DNA from: CADCVT01 sp036389155
GTDB lineage: Bacteria; Actinomycetota; Thermoleophilia; Solirubrobacterales; Solirubrobacteraceae
Length of the DNA: 64,000 bases
Reading direction: 5' to 3'
Assembly (NCBI GenBank): GCA_036389155.1
Contig: DASVQN010000017.1
Span: 62,001-126,000 of the forward strand
Shown one piece after another: positions 1-8,328 of this stretch; the stretch's first letter is position 1; each line of letters starts with the position of its first letter. The position numbers and the translations under genes are program-made. The notes beneath the pieces are model-generated. The model made no database searches and was not told the DNA's origin. It saw only the letters and a list, made by a program, of their open reading frames with translations.

Positions 1-392
1 GGCACCATCTCCTGCGCGGCCTGCGCGCACGAGCCCTGCCAGATGCCGATCGTGCGCGTCGCCTTGCCGCCGAGCGGCGCGGCGAGCGGGACGGTCGCGT
101 CGACCACGATCTGCCCCTCGCGCAGCACCTCGCGCAGGTTCAGGAGGTTCTCGGCCTGGTTGCGCAGAGGGACGCACAGCAGCACGACCTCGTTCGCCTG
201 CGCCGCCTCCTCGTTGACGCGGCCCTCGAACGTGCCGGAGGGCACCTTCTCCCGCGCGCGCTCGGTCGCCTCCTCGGCGCGACCGGCGTCGCGCGAGCCG
301 ATCACGACCGGCACCCCCGCGGCGCCCAGCCGCACGGCGAGGCCGAAGCCCAGCGCGCCCGTTCCGCCGATGATGGAGACGCCCTCAGGCAA
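1..392 (-). CDS. npdG: NADPH-dependent F420 reductase, N-terminal part (runs off window)
   Basis: Transfers hydride between NADPH and coenzyme F420 in the cytoplasm. About 130 residues are present. Just after a TTG start (Met-Pro-Glu-Gly) comes the Rossmann nucleotide-binding loop SIIGGTGALGFGLAVRL, then VVIGSRD, the usual NADP-phosphate-recognising segment of this family, then a V-D-A-T-V-P-L block. The C-terminal F420-binding part lies beyond base 1. The start is chosen because it directly precedes the first beta strand. It is divergent from the thioesterase-like gene with about 30 bp between. A PPOX-type F420 protein elsewhere in the window (19611-20009) fits an F420-using organism. Confidence 0.8.
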   Translation of the reverse strand, partial: MPEGVSIIGGTGALGFGLAVRLGAAGVPVVIGSRDAGRAEEATERAREKVPSGTFEGRVNEEAAQANEVVLLCVPLRNQAENLLNLREVLREGQIVVDATVPLAAPLGGKATRTIGIWQGSCAQAAQEMV

Positions 393-424
393 GGCGGGCG
401 ACTGTATAAGGTGCGCTCGCAACG

Positions 425-781
425 ATGGCTCCCGAAGGCGCCGAGCGCACCGACGAGTTCACGGTCGAGGGGATGCTCCTCACCGACGTGGGCGGCACGA
501 TCCCGGTCAAGGTCCTCTCGACCCCCGGGATGATCGGCATGATGGAACGGTGCTCGGCGATGCTCGCGCTCGAGCACCTGCCCGAGGGCCAGGCGACGGT
601 CGGGTTCGAGGTCTGCATCAAGCACGTCGGCGCGGCCGCCGAGGGCGCCGTCTGCACGGTGACGTCGAAGCTGCGCGAGGTGGCCGACGAGCGCAAGTGG
701 CGCTTCGACGTCGAGGTCCGCGAGGGCGATCGCACGCTGGGCGTCGGCACGCACGAGCGCCGCGTCGTCAAGCGGGCATGA
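425..781 (+). CDS. Hot-dog fold thioesterase family protein (FlK-like)
   Basis: A 118-residue single-domain protein of the size of the fluoroacetyl-CoA-thioesterase-like hot-dog family. Visible blocks are an N-terminal strand region, a MERCSAMLALEHLPEGQATVG segment typical of the central helix and following strand, and a C-terminal FDVEVREGDRTLGVGTHER strand pair. Family members hydrolyse acyl-CoA thioesters, usually as dimers; the substrate cannot be read here. It starts at ATG, divergent from npdG. Neighbouring acyl-CoA genes make a housekeeping acyl-CoA role plausible, but that is inference. Confidence 0.7.
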   Translation: MAPEGAERTDEFTVEGMLLTDVGGTIPVKVLSTPGMIGMMERCSAMLALEHLPEGQATVGFEVCIKHVGAAAEGAVCTVTSKLREVADERKWRFDVEVREGDRTLGVGTHERRVVKRA

Positions 782-823
782 GCAACCAGTGAAGACGTCC
801 TGAGCTGCGGGTATGGTGTATGC

Positions 824-1108
824 ATGCCCGATGACGCCCGCGACGCCGTCCCGCCCGCTCCTCCACCCCCTCCCGCCGAGGAGCACGGCATCAATCTCGG
901 CCACGGCAGGGCGATCGGGGTGCGGCCCTTGATGATCGCGTCGCCCGCCGATGCGCCCGGGATTCCCAATGTTCCTGCGTCACCGGTGGCCGCCGTACCT
1001 GCGGCCGGCCCGGCCGCGGTGACCCCGAACGGAGGGGGCGGTGGCGACGGCACCTCTACCGCAACGTCTTCGGGCAGCGGTACCAGCTCGGCCGAACCCG
1101 ATCGGTGA
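824..1108 (+). CDS. Hypothetical proline/alanine-rich protein
   Basis: A 94-residue low-complexity product rich in Pro, Ala, Gly, Ser and Thr with no recognisable domain, signal peptide or membrane segment. The reason to believe it is the arrangement: its TGA stop overlaps the GTG start of the next gene by 4 nt (GTGA), the packing used by real operons throughout this window, and its ATG is followed by a plausible acidic N-terminus (MPDDARD). It could be a disordered partner or linker for the membrane protein downstream. I do not recognise the family, and a non-coding reading remains possible. Confidence 0.4.
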   Translation: MPDDARDAVPPAPPPPPAEEHGINLGHGRAIGVRPLMIASPADAPGIPNVPASPVAAVPAAGPAAVTPNGGGGGDGTSTATSSGSGTSSAEPDR

Positions 1109-1761
1109 TTCCGGACACCCTTCTCGGCCTCCTTCTCTTCATCGGCAGTATCGGCCCCGGCTATGTCTGGGTGCGCGTTGCCGAGGTTCGCCGCCCCCAA
1201 CAGCAGCGAACGGCGATCCTCGAGGCCGCGGAACTCGCCTTCGTAGGCCTGCTCTGCACGGCGACGGCCGCGATTGCCGTCCTGACGGTGGCTCGTGAAT
1301 GGAAGTGGCTCGGCGTGGATCTCGACGCTTTCGCGTCGGACGGCGGCGCGTACCTCATCGCCGAGCCCACCAGGGGGATCGGGGTGATACTCGCCATTCT
1401 CGTGCTCAGCTTCGCGCTCGCTCTGGCTGCGGCGCGCGTTTGGCATCGGGAGGCGGCGACGATCCTCCCGGGATACTCGGTATGGGACCGGCTGTTTCGC
1501 CTCGATGACGACAAGGTCGCGATCTACGCCGCGGTCGAGTTGCGCGATGGCCGCCGTTTCGCAGGTTACGTCTACGCATGGGACGTCGGCGCCGGCGAAG
1601 ACGATCGAGAACTTGCGCTGCACGCTCCGATCACGGTGCAACGTGCCGGCGAGGGCGCAGTAGCCCTTGACCCGCGATTCCACTTCTTGTCGCTGCGGCG
1701 CGATGACGTCGTGTGGCTATCGGTGGCACAGACACCGTCGCCGTTCGAGGACAAGGTATGA
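1105..1761 (+). CDS. DUF6338-like membrane protein
   Basis: A 218-residue protein with three clear hydrophobic segments: an N-terminal helix (about residues 4-23), a second around 45-65 and a third around 88-110. These are followed by a soluble C-terminal domain with SVWDRLF, LRDGRRFAGYVYAWD and a final strand-rich block. The layout (three membrane helices plus a cytosolic SH3-like or strand domain) resembles DUF6338 proteins; I assign this by pattern, not by search. The GTG start overlaps the upstream gene and its stop overlaps the HMG-CoA lyase start (ATGA), so all three may share a transcript. Function unknown. Confidence 0.6.
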   Translation: MIPDTLLGLLLFIGSIGPGYVWVRVAEVRRPQQQRTAILEAAELAFVGLLCTATAAIAVLTVAREWKWLGVDLDAFASDGGAYLIAEPTRGIGVILAILVLSFALALAAARVWHREAATILPGYSVWDRLFRLDDDKVAIYAAVELRDGRRFAGYVYAWDVGAGEDDRELALHAPITVQRAGEGAVALDPRFHFLSLRRDDVVWLSVAQTPSPFEDKV

Positions 1762-2678
1762 GCGACGGGCTCCCGCAGCGCGTCCGCATCCGCGAGGTCG
1801 GCCCTCGCGACGGCTTTCAGAACGAGCCCGAGGTCATCGCCACCGACGACAAGGTCGCGCTGATCGACTGCCTCGCGCGGACGGGGCTGCAGCGGCTGGA
1901 GGTCACGAGCTTCGTGCGGGCCGACGTCATCCCGCAGCTCGCCGACGGGCCGAAGGTCCTGGAGCGCATCGAGCCTCCGCAGGACGTCTCGCTCTCCGTC
2001 CTCATCCCGAACGAGAAGGGCCTGGAGAAGGCCCTCGAGCAGCGCGAGCGCTTCCACGAGGTCAACTGCTTCCTGAGCGCCAGCGAGACCCACAACCGCA
2101 AGAACGTCAACCGGTCGATCGAGGAGTCGCTGAGCGGGCTGGAGCGCGTGCTGCCGCGTGCGGCGGAGGCCGGGCTGCACTGCGAGGGGATCATCAGCGT
2201 CTCGTTCGGCTGCCCGTACGAGGGGGACGTGCCTGAGGAGCGGGTGTTCGGCATCGCACGGCGCCTGCGCGACGCGGGCGCGGTGGAGATCGGCTTCGGC
2301 GACACGACCGGGATGGCGAATCCGGTGCAGGTGCGGCGCTTCTTCGAGCGGGCGGCGGAGGAGGTGGAAGGGGTCGAGCTGACGGCGCACTTCCACAACA
2401 CGCGCGGGCAGGGCCTGGCGAACGTCCTCGCGGCGCTGGAGGCGGGCTGCGAGTCGTTCGAGTCGAGCTTCGGCGAGCTCGGCGGCTGCCCGGTGCCGAA
2501 GGGCGCGACCGGGAACATCGCGACCGAGGACCTCGTCTCGATGCTGCACGAGATGGGCGTCGAGACGGGGATCGACCTGCCGAAGCTCGTCGACTGCGCG
2601 CGCCGCGCCCAGCAGGTGCTCGGGCGGCCGCTGGGCAGCCACACGCTCGTGGCCGGGCCCGTTGACTGGCATCGCTGA
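1758..2678 (+). CDS. mvaB: Hydroxymethylglutaryl-CoA lyase
   Basis: Cleaves HMG-CoA to acetoacetate and acetyl-CoA, the last step of leucine degradation. The 306-residue TIM-barrel protein starts IREVGPRDGFQNE, the metal and substrate signature of the DRE-TIM lyases. It has LEVTSFVR, SVSFGCPYEG, GFGDTTGMANP and the metal-site HFHNTRGQGLANV. Near the C-terminus GGCPVPKGATGN carries the active-site loop Cys. Length is normal for the family. Start ATG at 1758 overlaps the previous stop (ATGA). Acetoacetate-CoA ligase at 10773-12686 could activate the acetoacetate product. Confidence 0.93.
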   Translation: MSDGLPQRVRIREVGPRDGFQNEPEVIATDDKVALIDCLARTGLQRLEVTSFVRADVIPQLADGPKVLERIEPPQDVSLSVLIPNEKGLEKALEQRERFHEVNCFLSASETHNRKNVNRSIEESLSGLERVLPRAAEAGLHCEGIISVSFGCPYEGDVPEERVFGIARRLRDAGAVEIGFGDTTGMANPVQVRRFFERAAEEVEGVELTAHFHNTRGQGLANVLAALEAGCESFESSFGELGGCPVPKGATGNIATEDLVSMLHEMGVETGIDLPKLVDCARRAQQVLGRPLGSHTLVAGPVDWHR

Positions 2679-3726
2679 CGACATCACGGCTCTGGCCGGC
2701 ATGGTCCGGGACTCCGCCGACGCGGGCGAGAGGGCGGCCGCGGAGTACGTGGCGGGGCGACTGCGGGGGATGGGCTTGGACGACATCGAGCTCCAGCCCT
2801 ACCGCTGGCCGCGCACGCACGTCTGGGCGCAGCTCCCTCATCTGCTCGCATCGCTCGGGCCGCTGTGGCTGCGCATCGCGTCGCTCGTCTCGTACGAGCT
2901 CGACCAGAGCGGCCGGGCGCAGTGGGTCCAGCGCTTCCTGCCGCGCGGCCGCGGCCTCAGCGTAATCGGGCGCGTGCCTGCGAGGGGGCCGGCGAAGCGG
3001 ACGGCCGTGCTCGTCGCGCACCTCGACGCGCAGCGGACCGGCCTGATCTGGAACCGCCACTTGACCGAGCCGGGCGCGAAACGGCGCCTCGCGCGCCACG
3101 CCATGACGCCGTCCGCGCTCCTGAGCGTGCCGCCCCTGCTTCTGCGGTCGCGCAGGCTGAAGCTGCTCGGGCTCGCCCTGCTGCTCGACACGGCGACCTC
3201 GCCGACCGTCCCCGGCGCGAACGACAACGCGAGCGGCGTCGCCGCGGTGCTCGAGGTCGTGCGCAGGGTCGTGGCCGATCCGCTCGAGGACACCGAGCTG
3301 CTCGCCGTCTTCCCCGGGGCGGAGGAGGCCGGGATGGGCGGCATGCGCGCGGTCGTGGAACGGGCCGCGTGGGACCCGGCGACGACCTTCGTCCTCGGGC
3401 TCGACACCGTCGGCTCCGGCACGCCGATCCTCGCCGAGAAGGAGGGCGCGCTGTTGCCGCACGCCTACCGCGAGGAGGACCTCGAGAGGGTGGAGCGTGC
3501 CGCGCCCGGGATCGGGCGCTGGCGCATCGCCGCCTATACGGACCCGGTGATCGCGCGGTGGAAGGGGATCCCCAGCGCCTCGATCCTCAGCGTGTCGCCC
3601 GAGCACGGCTTCTACACGCGCTACCACCGCATGGACGACGTGCCCGAGCACGTCGACCTCGGCTGCGTGGAGCGCTGCGCGGACGTCGCCGAGGCTGTCG
3701 CCCGCGGGCTGGCTAACGGCCGCTGA
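2662..3726 (+). CDS. M28 family metallopeptidase with internal hydrophobic insertion
   Basis: A 354-residue zinc aminopeptidase-like protein. All M28 metal ligands are visible: AHLDA (His120, Asp122), the bridging Asp188 in PGANDNASG, the catalytic and ligand pair Glu221-Glu222 in PGAEEAG, Asp248 in LGLDTVG and the C-terminal His of RYHRMDD near residue 325. Hydrophobic stretches near 58-78 and 152-176 suggest membrane association; there is no cleavable signal. Starts at TTG, overlapping the HMG-CoA lyase end by 17 nt. Its 3' end overlaps the convergent enoyl-CoA hydratase by 14 nt. A related protein without these ligands is at 16283-17443. Confidence 0.85.
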   Translation: MTGIADDITALAGMVRDSADAGERAAAEYVAGRLRGMGLDDIELQPYRWPRTHVWAQLPHLLASLGPLWLRIASLVSYELDQSGRAQWVQRFLPRGRGLSVIGRVPARGPAKRTAVLVAHLDAQRTGLIWNRHLTEPGAKRRLARHAMTPSALLSVPPLLLRSRRLKLLGLALLLDTATSPTVPGANDNASGVAAVLEVVRRVVADPLEDTELLAVFPGAEEAGMGGMRAVVERAAWDPATTFVLGLDTVGSGTPILAEKEGALLPHAYREEDLERVERAAPGIGRWRIAAYTDPVIARWKGIPSASILSVSPEHGFYTRYHRMDDVPEHVDLGCVERCADVAEAVARGLANGR

Positions 3727-4492
3727 ACGCCGGCTGGCGCTTCTCCGCGAAGGCGCGCGTGCCCTCGGAGAAGTCCTCGCTCTGCGCGCACAGCTCCTGC
3801 ACCGTGACCTCGTGCTCCAGCGTCGCGGCGAGCGCCGGCTTGGCCGCTCCGTCGAGGATGCGCTTGGCCAGCCCGACGGCCTTCGGGGCGCAGGCGAGCA
3901 GCTCGTCGACCAGCTGCTGGGTCGCGGCGTCGAGCTCGTCCGCGGGGGCGACGCGGTTGACGAGCCCGATTCGCTCGGCCTCCACGCCGTTGATGAGCTT
4001 GGAGGTCATGATCAGCTCCTTCGCGCGGCCGAGGCCGACGACGGAGGGCAGGCGGGACGAGCCGCCGACGTCCGGGACCAGTCCGACACGCGTCTCCGGC
4101 ATCCCGATGATCGCGTCCTCGGCCATGACGCGCAGATCGCAGGCCAGCGCGAGCTCCATCGCCCCGCCGATACACGCGCCGTGGATCTGGCAGATCGTCG
4201 GCTTGGCCATCTCCTCGGCGAGGTTCCACGTGTCGATGATCGGGCGGCGGAACGCGCGCAGGCCGCTCGGGTCGGCGGCGAGGCCCGCGAGGTCGGTGAA
4301 GTCCATCCCGCTCGAGAACATCGGGCCCTCGCCGCGGATGACGACGCAGTGGACCGCGGCGTCCATGCGCGCGGCGTCGAGCGCATCACGCAGACCGAGC
4401 ACGACCTCCGCGTTGATGGCGTTGCGCTTCTCGGGGCGGTTGAGGACGACGTGGCGGACCGGACCGCGGTCCTCGGTGGTGACGAGGCTCAT
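3713..4492 (-). CDS. Enoyl-CoA hydratase/isomerase (crotonase) family
   Basis: A 259-residue crotonase-fold protein that should act on enoyl-CoA or a related acyl-CoA thioester. It has the N-terminal LNRPEKRNAI block, the oxyanion-hole region GEGPMFSSGMDFTDL, the second CoA-binding segment QIHGACIGGAMELALACDLR and the MPETRVGLVPDVGGSSRLP loop. In this loop a Glu is present near the first of the two classical hydratase positions and an Asp near the second, so hydratase chemistry is plausible but not certain. The C-terminus FAEKRQPAFSGR is typical. Start ATG at 4492; the long upstream extension of the frame is antisense to the next gene and not real. Confidence 0.88.
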   Translation of the reverse strand: MSLVTTEDRGPVRHVVLNRPEKRNAINAEVVLGLRDALDAARMDAAVHCVVIRGEGPMFSSGMDFTDLAGLAADPSGLRAFRRPIIDTWNLAEEMAKPTICQIHGACIGGAMELALACDLRVMAEDAIIGMPETRVGLVPDVGGSSRLPSVVGLGRAKELIMTSKLINGVEAERIGLVNRVAPADELDAATQQLVDELLACAPKAVGLAKRILDGAAKPALAATLEHEVTVQELCAQSEDFSEGTRAFAEKRQPAFSGR

Positions 4493-4528
4493 GGGAAGGA
4501 GGCTACGCCAGCCACTAAGGTCGCCGCC

Positions 4529-5512
4529 GTGCTCCCCGTCACACCCCTGCGCGTGGGTCTCGCCGGCTGCGGCCGGGCGGCGGCCGAGCTGCACCTCCCG
4601 GCGCTCGCGCGGGTGGAGGGCGTCGAGGCGGTCGCGGTGATGGACGTCGATCGGGCGCGAGCGCGCCGCGTGGCGGAGCGGTTCGGGATCGCGCGGGTGC
4701 ACGACGACGTCGAGGCGCTGGCGGCGGACGTCGATCTCGTCGCCGTCTGCACGCCGCCGGCCGCACACGCCGACGCCGCGCTCCTCGCGCTCGCCGCCGG
4801 CCGGCACGTGCTGGTCGAGAAGCCGCTGACGGTCGACCTGGCCGAAGCGGACGCGCTCGTCGAGGCGGCGGAGGGGAAGGTCGCGGCAGTCGGGTTCAAC
4901 CTGCGGGTCCACCGGCAGATGGTCGCGGCGCGCGAGGCGCTCGATGCCGGGCGGCTCGGAAGGCTGCTCCTGGTCCGCTCGCACTGGGCGGCCGGATCGC
5001 GCGGGTCCGGCTGGCGCGGCGGGGCGGGGGGCAGCGCCCTGTGGGACATGGGGATCCACCACCTCGACCTCTGGCGGCTGCTCGGCGGCGGCGAGCCGCG
5101 CGACCTGCGCGCGAGCGGTGACGCCGCGACCCTCGCCCTCAGCGCCCGGACCGACGACGGCGTCGTCCTCGCGACGACGCTCGCGACGGGCACGGCCGAC
5201 GCGCACGAGGTCGAGCTCGTCGGCGAGCGCGGCCGGATGAGCCTGACGCTCTACCGCGGCGACGGCCCGCGCTTCGCAGGAGAGCGGCTCGCGAGGCGCG
5301 CGCTCGACGCCGCGGCCGACCTCCCGCGCCGCGCCCGGGCCGCCCGGGGCGGAGGCGACTACCTGCTGAGCTACGCCGCGCAGTGGGAGGCGATCCGCGA
5401 CGCGGTGCGAGGCGGAGGCTCGCCGCCGGCGACGTTCGACGACGGCCGCGCCGCGGTGGCGCTCGCGGTCGAGGCCGAGGACGCGCTCGCGCGCGAGGGG
5501 GCGCCGGCGTGA
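4529..5512 (+). CDS. Gfo/Idh/MocA family NAD(P)-dependent oxidoreductase
   Basis: A 327-residue two-domain dehydrogenase, usually of sugars or sugar derivatives. The N-terminal Rossmann motif is VGLAGCGRAA. It is followed by the family signatures VCTPPAAHAD and EKPLTVDL, where the Lys binds substrate. The C-terminal domain carries WDMGIHHLDLWRLLGG, whose His is the usual catalytic residue. GTG at 4529 gives a short lead-in; GTG at 4553 is an alternative. Its stop overlaps the first glycosyltransferase start (GTGA), and a second GT follows, so it probably works with them on a sugar or glycoconjugate substrate. Confidence 0.87.
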   Translation: MLPVTPLRVGLAGCGRAAAELHLPALARVEGVEAVAVMDVDRARARRVAERFGIARVHDDVEALAADVDLVAVCTPPAAHADAALLALAAGRHVLVEKPLTVDLAEADALVEAAEGKVAAVGFNLRVHRQMVAAREALDAGRLGRLLLVRSHWAAGSRGSGWRGGAGGSALWDMGIHHLDLWRLLGGGEPRDLRASGDAATLALSARTDDGVVLATTLATGTADAHEVELVGERGRMSLTLYRGDGPRFAGERLARRALDAAADLPRRARAARGGGDYLLSYAAQWEAIRDAVRGGGSPPATFDDGRAAVALAVEAEDALAREGAPA

Positions 5513-6582
5513 GTCATCCGGCCTCCGCGCCCGAGCCGCGCGCCGACGGCGCCGCAGCCGCGCCCTCGCTCTCGGTCGTCATCGCGACCCGGTCGGGCTG
5601 GTCCTCCATCCCCCGGACCGTCGCCTGCCTCGCCGAGCAGACGATCGCCGACCGGATCGAGCTGGTCTTGGTCGCGATGGGGGCCGAGGGCGCGGCCGCG
5701 GAGAGCCCCGCCGTCGGCGCCGCGCCGGAAGCGGCCGCGGGCGCGGAGAGCCCCGCCGCCGGCGCCGCGCCCGAAGCGGCCGCGGCGTTGTGGGGCCACC
5801 GCGTCCTCGCCGCCCCCCACGCGCGCTCCGTCGCCGACGCCAACGCGGCGGGCGCGCGCGTCGCGCAGGCGGACGTCGTCGCCTTCGGCGAGGACCACGC
5901 CTTCCCGCTCCCCGGCTGGGCGGAGGCCCTCGTCGCGCGCCACCGGGAGCCGTGGGCGGTGGTCGGGCCGGTCGTCCGCAACGCCAACCCCGGCACGCTC
6001 GTCAGCTGGGCCGACTACGCGCTCGGCTACGGCGCCTACGCCGAGGGGCATCCCGGCGGCGAGGTCGCGACGGCGCCCGGCCACAACTCCTCGTACAAGC
6101 GCGCCGTCCTCGAGCGCCACGACGACGCTCTCGAGATCGCGCTGGAGGCCGAGTGGGTCTTCCACCTGCGCCTGCGCGAGGAGGGCGAGCGCGTCTGCCT
6201 CGAGCCGCGCGCCGTGATCCGCCACGTGAACTTCGGGATGCTGCGCCCGTTCCTGGCCGTCACCCGCCGGCACGGGCGGATCGCGGCCGCCGCCCGCGCC
6301 TCCGCGTGGCCGCGCCCGCGGCAGCTCGTCTACGCGCTCGGCTCGCCGCTCATCCCCGCCGTCCGGCTCGCGCGGATCGTCCGCGCCCTCCCGCCCGAGC
6401 AGCGCGCGCGCTTCCCGAAGCGCGCGTACGTACCGCTCCTCGCCGGCCTCGCCCTGGATGCCGCCGGACAGGCCGCGGGGTTCCTGCGCCCGTCCACGCC
6501 CGAGGACCGCGCGGCCCTGAGCACGCTCGAGCTCGAGCGCGTCCGCTTCGTCCCGGCCGCCGAGGTGGCGGCGCTGCCATGA
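5509..6582 (+). CDS. Glycosyltransferase family 2-like protein with Ala-rich tandem repeat insert
   Basis: A 357-residue GT-A fold protein. LSVVIATRSGW at about residue 21 and ELVLVAMG are the first strands. The usual DxD metal-site region appears as FGEDHAFPLPGW, so the canonical Asp pair is not obvious. An in-frame insert encodes two copies of about 15 residues (AESPAVGAAPEAAAG / AESPAAGAAPEAAAA) from bases about 5690-5780, inside the nucleotide-binding half. The C-terminal part includes SYKRAVLERH and a hydrophobic tail segment. GTG start overlaps the Gfo/Idh stop; its own stop overlaps the next GT (ATGA). The GT family fits well; the donor is unknown. Confidence 0.75.
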   Translation: MSHPASAPEPRADGAAAAPSLSVVIATRSGWSSIPRTVACLAEQTIADRIELVLVAMGAEGAAAESPAVGAAPEAAAGAESPAAGAAPEAAAALWGHRVLAAPHARSVADANAAGARVAQADVVAFGEDHAFPLPGWAEALVARHREPWAVVGPVVRNANPGTLVSWADYALGYGAYAEGHPGGEVATAPGHNSSYKRAVLERHDDALEIALEAEWVFHLRLREEGERVCLEPRAVIRHVNFGMLRPFLAVTRRHGRIAAAARASAWPRPRQLVYALGSPLIPAVRLARIVRALPPEQRARFPKRAYVPLLAGLALDAAGQAAGFLRPSTPEDRAALSTLELERVRFVPAAEVAALP

Positions 6583-7427
6583 GCGAGCCGCTGGTCGCCG
6601 TCGTCGTCCCCAGCGCCGGCCGGCGGCCCGAGGGGCTGCGACGGTGCATCCGCGCGCTGCAGGACCTCGACTGGCCGCGCGAGCGCCTCGAGATCGTCGT
6701 CGTCGACGACGGCGGCGGCGCTCGCGCCGAGGGCGTGCGCGTCGTCCGGCACGCCAGCGCGCGCGGCCCGGCCGCCGCGCGCAACACCGGCGCGCGCCAC
6801 GCGAGCGGCGACGTCCTCGCCTTCACAGACGACGACTGCATGCCCGAGCCGGGCTGGCTGCGCGCGCTCGTCCCCGCGGTCCGGCCCGGAGTCGCCGCGG
6901 GCGGGCGCACGGTCAACGCGCTCGCCGCCAACCGCTTCGCCGACGCCAGCCAGCACATCGTCGACCTCGTCTACGCCCACTACAACCGCCGGGCCGCGCG
7001 CTTCTGCGCCTCGAACAACCTCGCGCTCCGCGCCGAGGACTTCGCGGCGGTCGGCGGCTTCGACGAGGACCGCTTCCCCTTCGCGTCCGAGGATCGCGAC
7101 CTGTGCGACCGCTGGCGCGCCTCCGGCCGCACGCTGCGCCTCGTCCCGCAGGCGGTGGTCCACCACGCGCACGAGCTGGACCTCAGGGGCTTCGTGGCCC
7201 AGCACCTCGCCTACGGCCGCGGAGCCGCGCGCTACCACGCCGCCCGCGCCGCTCGCGGCACCGGACGCCTGCGCGACGAGACGCCGTTCCACCTCGACCC
7301 GTCGCTGTACCTGCGCACGCTGCGGCTGCGGCCGGCCGGTCGCGCCGCACGGCTCGCCGCGCTCCTCTCGCTCTGGCAGGCGGCGAACGCCGCGGGGTAC
7401 CTGCTCGAACGACGCCAGGTGCCATAG
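6579..7427 (+). CDS. Glycosyltransferase family 2
   Basis: A 282-residue GT2 with a clean signature: VAVVVPSAGRR, IVVVDDGGG (nucleotide-binding Asp), ARNTGARHASGD and the metal-binding FTDDDCMPEPGWL. The acceptor-side block GGFDEDRFPFASEDRDLCDRW includes the ED general-base motif. The C-terminal helices (residues about 195-275) could lie on the membrane surface. It would transfer a sugar from an NDP donor to a lipid or glycan. Translationally coupled to the preceding GT (ATGA overlap), so the trio 4529-7427 is probably one operon. Confidence 0.87.
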   Translation: MSEPLVAVVVPSAGRRPEGLRRCIRALQDLDWPRERLEIVVVDDGGGARAEGVRVVRHASARGPAAARNTGARHASGDVLAFTDDDCMPEPGWLRALVPAVRPGVAAGGRTVNALAANRFADASQHIVDLVYAHYNRRAARFCASNNLALRAEDFAAVGGFDEDRFPFASEDRDLCDRWRASGRTLRLVPQAVVHHAHELDLRGFVAQHLAYGRGAARYHAARAARGTGRLRDETPFHLDPSLYLRTLRLRPAGRAARLAALLSLWQAANAAGYLLERRQVP

Positions 7428-7438
7428 ATTCCGGCCGT

Positions 7439-8326
7439 ATGGCTGAGATCAAGAAGGTGGGCGTCGTCGGCGGCGGCCTCATGGGACACGGCATCGCGCA
7501 GGTCACCGCGACGGCGGGCTACGACGTCGTCGTGCGGGAGGTCGACCAGTCCGTGGTCGACAAGTGCATGGGCAAGATCAGCAAGCAGCTGGCGCGCGCC
7601 GTGGAGAAGGGCCGATCGACGCAGGAGGACGCCGACGCGATCCTCGGCCGCATCCAGACGACCACCGACTACGCCGACCTCGCCGACTGCGACCTCGTGA
7701 TCGAGGCCATCACCGAGTCGCTCCCGCTCAAGCTCGAGATGTGGCGCGAGGTCGACGGGATCGTCAAGGACGAGGCGCTGTTCGCCACGAACACCTCGTC
7801 GCTGAGCGTCATCGACCAGGCCGCGGCGACCAAGCGGCCGGAGCAGTTCCTCGGCCTGCACTACTTCAACCCGGCGCAGGTCATGAAGCTGGTCGAGGTC
7901 ATCCGCGCGGTGACGACGTCGGACGAGGCGTTCGCCGCCGGCCAGGAGTTCGCGAAGTCGCAGAACAAGCTCGCGATCCCCACCAAGGACAAGGCGGGCT
8001 TCATCGTCAACCGCCTGCTCGTCCCGTACATGCTCGACGCCATCCGCGCCTTCGAGGAGGGCGTCGGCTCGATCGACGAGATCGACGAGGCGATGAAGGC
8101 GGGGGCGGCCCACCCGATGGGGCCGCTGACGCTGGCCGACTTCGTCGGGCTCGACACGCTCGGCTCGATCTGCGACGTGATGTTCGACGAGTTCCGCGAG
8201 CGCCGGTTCGCGCAGCCTCCGACGCTGCGCAAGATGCTCGCGGCCGGCTGGTACGGCCGGAAGTCCGGCAAGGGCTTCTACGACTACGCGGGCGAGCAGC
8301 CCGCACCGAACCAAGGGGTGTCATAG
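7439..8326 (+). CDS. 3-hydroxyacyl-CoA (3-hydroxybutyryl-CoA) dehydrogenase
   Basis: NAD(P)-dependent oxidation of 3-hydroxyacyl-CoA to the 3-oxo form, or its reverse. The 295-residue length is that of stand-alone 3-hydroxybutyryl-CoA dehydrogenases. The Rossmann loop is VGVVGGGLMGHGIAQV; LVIEAITESL and ATNTSSLSV (catalytic Ser/Asn region) follow, then LHYFNPAQVMKLVE with the catalytic His, and the C-terminal GFIVNRLLVPYMLDA plus GPLTLADFVGLDT. ATG at 7439. A separate transcription unit from the GTs is possible, since 11 bp separate it from the previous stop. Confidence 0.93.
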   Translation: MAEIKKVGVVGGGLMGHGIAQVTATAGYDVVVREVDQSVVDKCMGKISKQLARAVEKGRSTQEDADAILGRIQTTTDYADLADCDLVIEAITESLPLKLEMWREVDGIVKDEALFATNTSSLSVIDQAAATKRPEQFLGLHYFNPAQVMKLVEVIRAVTTSDEAFAAGQEFAKSQNKLAIPTKDKAGFIVNRLLVPYMLDAIRAFEEGVGSIDEIDEAMKAGAAHPMGPLTLADFVGLDTLGSICDVMFDEFRERRFAQPPTLRKMLAAGWYGRKSGKGFYDYAGEQPAPNQGVS

Positions 8327-8328
8327 CC

